Origin: Isochrysis galbana
Lineage: Eukaryota > Haptophyta > Isochrysidales > Isochrysidaceae
Assembly (NCBI GenBank): GCA_018136815.1
Contig: CM030941.1
Location: 2,208,039-2,272,038, forward strand
DNA: 64,000 nucleotides
Direction: 5' to 3'
Positions 59,901-64,000 of the stretch are shown piece after piece (position 1 is the stretch's first letter; every line of letters starts with the position of its first letter). The notes beneath the pieces are model-generated. The model saw nothing but the letters and a program-made list of their open reading frames with translations. It was not told the origin of the DNA and searched no databases. The translations under genes and the position numbers were made by a program.

Positions 59901-62900
59901 TTTACGAGGAGGGTGTCCCGACGGAGACCCAGACGGACAACGTCAACCTCACCAATGTGTCCTCGCTGCCGCTGACGCTCGCGCTGCGCTGTACACGACC
60001 CTTCACAGTGGGTGTCACCGAGCTCCAGCTTGAGCCAAAGGCGTCCAAGACTGTGCCGGTGATGTTCGATCCAAGCTACAACGGCGACCGTCACTCGCGC
60101 ACCTATGAGAACAAGCTCAGCATCAGCTATCGGGAACATCCCCAAAAGGACGCTCTCGTGCTGCATGGCGAGACGTGCTTCCCCAACGTCGACTTCGACA
60201 TGAACGTCGGCGACTTCGGCTGCGCGCTCAACAACTCGACGCGTACGCTGACACTCAACATCACGAATCCGTCTCGCGTGGTGGCGTACTACCAATGGTC
60301 CTTCGCTACTGACGCCTTCGAGCCGAGGGATGCGATCAAGTGCTTCGACATTCTTCCCATTCGTGGCTGCCTGCAGCCCGGAGAGAGCGAGGTCATCGAG
60401 CTCCTCTACAAAGGTTCCACAAACATGAAGTGCAGGGCGATGGCGTTGTGCAACGTCAAGGGTGGCCCCGAGTACGAGCTGCCGCTGCTCGCCGAGTCCT
60501 CCGCCATCTCCTACAAGCTAGATCGAAATCTTCTGGACTTTGGGCTCCAAGAATACGACCGCGTTGAGGAGAAGGAGATTACGATCGCCAACACTGGTCG
60601 CGTGGAGCTCAATTTCCAAGTCAAGATGACGAAGCTCTCGCGCACCAACGTGATCGAGATCGCTCCAATGGCAGGGCTCATCGCCCCGGATGCAAAGCAG
60701 AAGCTCATCGTCCGCTTCCTCCCCGGATTCCCTCGCAAAATCCACGAAGTTGTGCTCCTCCAACTCGCGCACTTTGATCCGGAAGAGTTGGTTGTGACGG
60801 CGGAGGGCATTTACCCCCGCGTGGCCCTCAGCCTACCGCGGGAGGAGACGCCCGAATACCTTGCGTGCTTGCAGCAGGCCCTCGCCTCTGCTGCCGACCA
60901 GAAGAGGCTTGCGGGGACCACACTGGATGCCCAGCATATGCTCAGCTCGGAGGAGCTCCTGGCGCACGTGCGAGCAAACGTCGATCGCATGTTGGATGTC
61001 ATCCAGACCTTTGGTAAGGCGGTGGCGTCCGGCGTGTCGAAGCCGACCTTTCGCAAGGCCATCGGCGCCTTAGGTCTTGGCGCGTCCCAGGAATCGATGG
61101 ATCGCCTCTTCGAGTGTTTGCTGCCCGCGCGAAGCGATGTCGTCCCACTCAGCGTTTTGAAGCCGGCGCTCCTGTCGGCAAAGCCTGCGGGCAGCTTGGA
61201 GTCGCGAAACACGCGGAATAAAGACACCTCACGAGCAAGGGCGATCCAAGAGGCCGAAGCAGAGGCAGAACGCCTCCACATGATCGCCGTCGCCGGCCAG
61301 CAGATCGTCGAGCATGCGGAGCAACTCCAAGTGGCGCACGCGACGCCTATGGAGGCACGGCCGCGCACACAGCAAGCGAACGGGTTCTTCTTGCAGCCGC
61401 TTCCCTCTTTGCCACCGGACTTCACGATTGGCAGCTACGTGCTCAATTTTGGCAATGTCGTCTATGGGACATCGCGGAAGAAATCGTTCCGTTTGCGGAA
61501 CATGGGATGGGCGCCCTTGTCATTTAGTATCGACAAGAAGGCGCTCAGCAATACCGGGTTCACCATGGGCCCGGAAAAGGTTGCCAAACTCCCTGGCCTT
61601 CCCGAGCCCGAGAGCGTGGACTTCTCTGTGTCCTTCCATGCTGCGGTCGCACGGAAAGGCGAGAAGATGAAGCTGGGTCTCGTCGAACACCGCATGAAGT
61701 TGGACATGAAGCCCGCAGCGCCGGTGATGCTTGTCCTCCAGGCGACAGTGATCATGCCAGAGGTTACCCTCAGCGAGGAGGGTGTCGAGTTTGGAGTCGT
61801 TCAAAGCGGACACGCCAAGACGGCCACCCTCGTGATGCACAATCCGACGGACGTGCCGGCCGAATGGAAGACGATTGCCCCCGCGGATCAAGCCCACGAC
61901 TTTGAGTTCTTCTCATGCAAGCCAAGCTTGGGCATCCTGGCCCCTCACGAAAAGTTGCTACTCGAATTAACCTTCATTCCCGTCACGGAACGCGACTATG
62001 CGGTCAAGATGAACTTCAAGGTCACCAACAACCCTCGCAACGCGAGCCTCACCTTGAAGGGTAGCGGCCGCGAGAGGAGGATCTTCGTCAGCCCCAATGT
62101 GCTGGCACTCCCAACGGTCCAGCCGTATGGGGAGCCCGCCGAGGCTGAGTTCTCGGTGATCAATCCAACCGACTATGCCCTCGAAGTGTACGTCGTAGAA
62201 TTCGACCAAGAGTACCTGCATGAAGAGACCATGCTACGGGAGTCTGAGCAGTACACGGGCGAGACTCTTCTCCTGCCCCCGCGTGGCCCTGGGGAGCCTT
62301 TGTGGAATACGATCGTTGACGAGCACAAGAGAAAGGTTGAGGCCACGCGTGCTCTCACCGAAGGAGACACTGAAGCCGATGTTGACCATCCGGATGAGGT
62401 CGCCGGCAATGAGGGTGTCGGGGAGGTCGATGACGTAGTCGAGAGTGCGCCACGGAAATGTGTCGTCTTCCTTGGTGCGCCGATGGCAGGCTGCTCGACA
62501 CAGGCAGCACTCGTTGGCAACGCGCTGAGAGTACCAGTGCTCTCCATGGACGACATCATCCACGAGGCCGCCACCCGATTCCGGAACGATGCGATTGCCG
62601 CCAATCGGGTTGTAGAAGCAGCTGCGCTAGCGAGTGCCGAGCCACAGGCTGATGAGGTTGAGGAAGACAATACGGTCATGGGCGATGCTATACTCGAGGC
62701 CACCAACACGGCCAAGGCGCTCACTGAACGAGAGCTGGAACCCGTGGACAAAGATGCCGTCATTTCCTGCTTGAGGCAAAAGCTGTCTGTTGAGAAGTGT
62801 GCCGACGGATTTGTGCTTGTCCTCCCTGAATTGCCCCCCACACTCCTCGCGGTTGCCACCACATGGCGGGAAGACTTGGTGCGCGCGGTCGAGGCCGTAA

Positions 62901-64000
62901 TGCAGGAACCGATGTGGACCATCTCGCTCGATTTAGAAGTCGGGGTATTGGAGCAGCGCACCTCGGACGAGCACCAGCTCAATCTCTCTGGGAATCCGAA
63001 ACCCACTTCCCCCCCAGACATGCCCGAGACTGAATATGACGCTTTGGATGATGATGCGCGCGACGCATTTGAGGCAGTCCGCTCAGATCATCGCAGGGAC
63101 ATGGCCGCGTGGGAGCAACGAAACGTTGAGCTCACTCACGAGCGGGACGCCCGGCTTGACTTGCGCAAAGCTGAGCTTGAGTTGTGGCTCGAGCAAAAGG
63201 ACGGCTTGTTGCAGATCTTGGACCCCTCGCTAGCGCCGCCGCCGCCGCCCAACCCCAAGAACAAGACTCCGAAGCATCCAGAGCTGCTACCTCCGGTTGA
63301 ACTGGCGGCGGTAGATCCTCGGGCCCCACGGAACAATTCATTCGATGGAGCCAAGGATGTTGATGCGCTTCGCAACAGTATTCTGCAAGTACTCCCAGAG
63401 ATGCCCCCGCCGCCGGCTGTGCATGACCCGTTTGTGGACCTGCCGCCACCTTTGACTTGCCAAATTGTTCGCCGGCCGCGCTCCCGGCATGCCACTCCTG
63501 CACCAAAGGGCTTCGAGCTGCTGACGCTTCCTCTTGCACGAAGCGGAGATTCCGACGAGGGAGAAGGCGAGAATGGGCATCGGGAACTCGCAAGCGACGA
63601 GACGGTTGAGGAAATGCTGTCTCAGCCGACGTTGCAGACGCGCTGGGTAATTCCCCCGAGGTCATCGGTACCACTCCTCGTGAGATTCAGGACGGACGAA
63701 GTCGGGGTCACTGAGCAAACGTTCACCTTCGAGATGGTGGGTGTCGGCGTTGAAAAGCAGATAACGTTGAAGTGCTCAACGAGTTCGGCCGAGCCATCGA
63801 TCTCCAAAGACTATCGTAACGTCTTTCACCGCAAGTTGAAGTCTCGCCACCCGCTGAGTGTCGCCAAGACGTTTGTCGTCTCGCGCAATACCTTCGAGTT
63901 CGGGCCTCTCCTTGTTGGCCGACGGCGACCACAAGAAGGCCCGTCGCATAAGGAGAATAGCGAGTCCTTGCACATTACCAACAATGGCCCCTTCCCGTTG
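56945..64000 (+). CDS. HYDIN: HYDIN, central-pair axonemal protein, C-terminus outside window
   Basis: One open frame of 2352 codons from the ATG at 56945 to the window edge, with no intron. The first ~400 residues match HYDIN closely: IFQPSPPEVVFEEFEP, TTLMFRNNDNVARRLKV, the CVTEREKFLVSLRARGPRP block, DAVDFGRQPV and LTSQRTVKLYNRSDVRVQF. Repeated ASH/MSP-type Ig-like domains follow with the typical DFG and LxNxS patterns. Near residue 1844 is the adenylate-kinase-like domain (VVFLGAPMAGCSTQAALVGN), where the P-loop Lys is replaced by Cys. Residues about 1300-1480 are helical and may contain a decayed EF-hand pair. The last codons (ESLHITNNGPFPL) continue the pattern. HYDIN is a C2b projection protein of the ciliary central pair, needed for beating. 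Animal HYDIN is about 5100 aa, so roughly the first half is here. Confidence 0.93.
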   Translation, partial: MGLHNGASSGKGLDASVRSLPAHLRYAKPPHAAAPEFPPQPPSQLAAELKGIARRHAALARPRVVALFNMADFTHHTESVVPLEEPIFQPSPPEVVFEEFEPLRAYSTTLMFRNNDNVARRLKVLAPDSAAFSIEQPKQLKASGGKVAPGMEVQFRVHFSPRAAQDYSCELECVTEREKFLVSLRARGPRPCFEFPDAVDFGRQPVRVMAQQAFLLRNTGATEGRFLLSVPDPFAVTPSEGVLAAGQAVQLLFTFLPEENGAFEEEMLISYDSGEQCVTQLTGSSSDVEVSLERSLVLLEPCYITLTSQRTVKLYNRSDVRVQFEWKQMASAADEARERMRLILSGSSTDTSATGQSLTRQKRRAIELNPMMFENDAFVIEPARGEIYPGGYCELTVIFKPQTVASFAATAYCSVSGRQARLPLMMKGQALGPKATWLYDVLDIGDVYVNSQHRYEVVLENHGEVEATFSLAPNDSPMGSCFSFSPDAGVLQPREHVTCEVGFKSAALGEVHETFLCMLQGQPAPLPLTFKGRVVGPSFHFSVGEIDFGIVSMGFKASSNLSLHNTSDIPMRFVLRIPQDTTDEPEFRVEPARGAILPYRKVNLTVDFCSVNVWRYNLALLVDVEGVGDELLALPILADNVLPSIAAEEPVVDFGDCFRRHGHTRTIRILNKSPIKAQFELVPQDEASATIGHYSIEPNEGVIDEEGYADVELTFTTMRLGPMSIPMYVRIKGSTTSAFRIDLIGNSVGPTVELAATSVDWGKTAVLQQVHTTLAITNSSLIPAVYNALLRKGAASLFSVAAPSGSLAPGETRELDLSVCMYDTVRATDDLILQITDAPERVVELSATGVGSTIVCDMALEELDFGETFSHRVCSRDFTLENRGRKAQTIIWMNTSVAPPKKGEPQPAPPTFMIAPPKVIMEPNSEFKFTARGMTQTPGKVEEVMHCAVVGSNGKPGKPIIEARLCATFIQPLLRLSTSELVYTYVYEEGVPTETQTDNVNLTNVSSLPLTLALRCTRPFTVGVTELQLEPKASKTVPVMFDPSYNGDRHSRTYENKLSISYREHPQKDALVLHGETCFPNVDFDMNVGDFGCALNNSTRTLTLNITNPSRVVAYYQWSFATDAFEPRDAIKCFDILPIRGCLQPGESEVIELLYKGSTNMKCRAMALCNVKGGPEYELPLLAESSAISYKLDRNLLDFGLQEYDRVEEKEITIANTGRVELNFQVKMTKLSRTNVIEIAPMAGLIAPDAKQKLIVRFLPGFPRKIHEVVLLQLAHFDPEELVVTAEGIYPRVALSLPREETPEYLACLQQALASAADQKRLAGTTLDAQHMLSSEELLAHVRANVDRMLDVIQTFGKAVASGVSKPTFRKAIGALGLGASQESMDRLFECLLPARSDVVPLSVLKPALLSAKPAGSLESRNTRNKDTSRARAIQEAEAEAERLHMIAVAGQQIVEHAEQLQVAHATPMEARPRTQQANGFFLQPLPSLPPDFTIGSYVLNFGNVVYGTSRKKSFRLRNMGWAPLSFSIDKKALSNTGFTMGPEKVAKLPGLPEPESVDFSVSFHAAVARKGEKMKLGLVEHRMKLDMKPAAPVMLVLQATVIMPEVTLSEEGVEFGVVQSGHAKTATLVMHNPTDVPAEWKTIAPADQAHDFEFFSCKPSLGILAPHEKLLLELTFIPVTERDYAVKMNFKVTNNPRNASLTLKGSGRERRIFVSPNVLALPTVQPYGEPAEAEFSVINPTDYALEVYVVEFDQEYLHEETMLRESEQYTGETLLLPPRGPGEPLWNTIVDEHKRKVEATRALTEGDTEADVDHPDEVAGNEGVGEVDDVVESAPRKCVVFLGAPMAGCSTQAALVGNALRVPVLSMDDIIHEAATRFRNDAIAANRVVEAAALASAEPQADEVEEDNTVMGDAILEATNTAKALTERELEPVDKDAVISCLRQKLSVEKCADGFVLVLPELPPTLLAVATTWREDLVRAVEAVMQEPMWTISLDLEVGVLEQRTSDEHQLNLSGNPKPTSPPDMPETEYDALDDDARDAFEAVRSDHRRDMAAWEQRNVELTHERDARLDLRKAELELWLEQKDGLLQILDPSLAPPPPPNPKNKTPKHPELLPPVELAAVDPRAPRNNSFDGAKDVDALRNSILQVLPEMPPPPAVHDPFVDLPPPLTCQIVRRPRSRHATPAPKGFELLTLPLARSGDSDEGEGENGHRELASDETVEEMLSQPTLQTRWVIPPRSSVPLLVRFRTDEVGVTEQTFTFEMVGVGVEKQITLKCSTSSAEPSISKDYRNVFHRKLKSRHPLSVAKTFVVSRNTFEFGPLLVGRRRPQEGPSHKENSESLHITNNGPFPL

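Overview
The window is nuclear DNA from a GC-rich eukaryote, most likely a photosynthetic flagellate with a secondary plastid; haptophyte-like is my best guess but the sequence does not prove it. It carries spliceosomal genes with short GT-AG introns (about 70-130 nt, many with GTGCG donors), nuclear-pore proteins, a Qa-SNARE, a Rab-GAP and HYDIN of the motile cilium. Two proteins start with a signal-peptide-like leader followed by a basic stretch, as in bipartite plastid targeting, without the Phe that diatoms and cryptophytes use. There are no operons.

I support twelve host genes. Minus strand: an FG-repeat nucleoporin (1-1320, open at the left edge), a DEAD-box helicase (11850-13736), a two-domain glycosyltransferase (19115-20959), a large Pro-rich single-pass membrane protein (22773-26246), the nucleoporin SEH1 (37169-38179) and a syntaxin (50668-51722). 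Plus strand: a TBC1D22-like Rab-GAP (2240-3800), a possible plastid membrane protein (16468-17112), a cobalamin-processing MMACHC homologue fused to a papain-fold-like domain and a TQT repeat tail (31801-33599), a four-exon coiled-coil protein faintly like FSIP1 (38339-39857), a JmjC/cupin_8 oxygenase (44992-46323) and the first 2352 codons of HYDIN (56945-64000, open at the right edge). The nucleoporin/Rab-GAP pair and the SEH1/coiled-coil pair are divergent and share short promoter regions.

Most of the remaining sequence is mobile DNA. A young-looking Ty1/copia element (4733-9816) is paired head to head with a partial copy (9817-11340). A second copia family occurs at 13963-16361 and 51860-53304, with a third copia relic at 26981-27840. 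Ty3/gypsy relics lie at 40555-44340 and 53726-55571. Two small TIR elements lie at 30005-30395 and 51932-52326, and a larger TIR-bounded segment at 53306-56632. The 34-50 kb region holds four full copies of an unrecognised ~755-bp non-coding retroposon, three of them with 16-17-bp target-site duplications.

The least explained structures are an array of roughly 29 degenerate ~20-nt palindromic units (27801-28420), the ~755-bp retroposon family, an LTR-like ~180-bp repeat lying in sense orientation just upstream of four different host genes, and the MMACHC fusion protein with six evenly spaced TQT motifs that could dock dynein light chain LC8.
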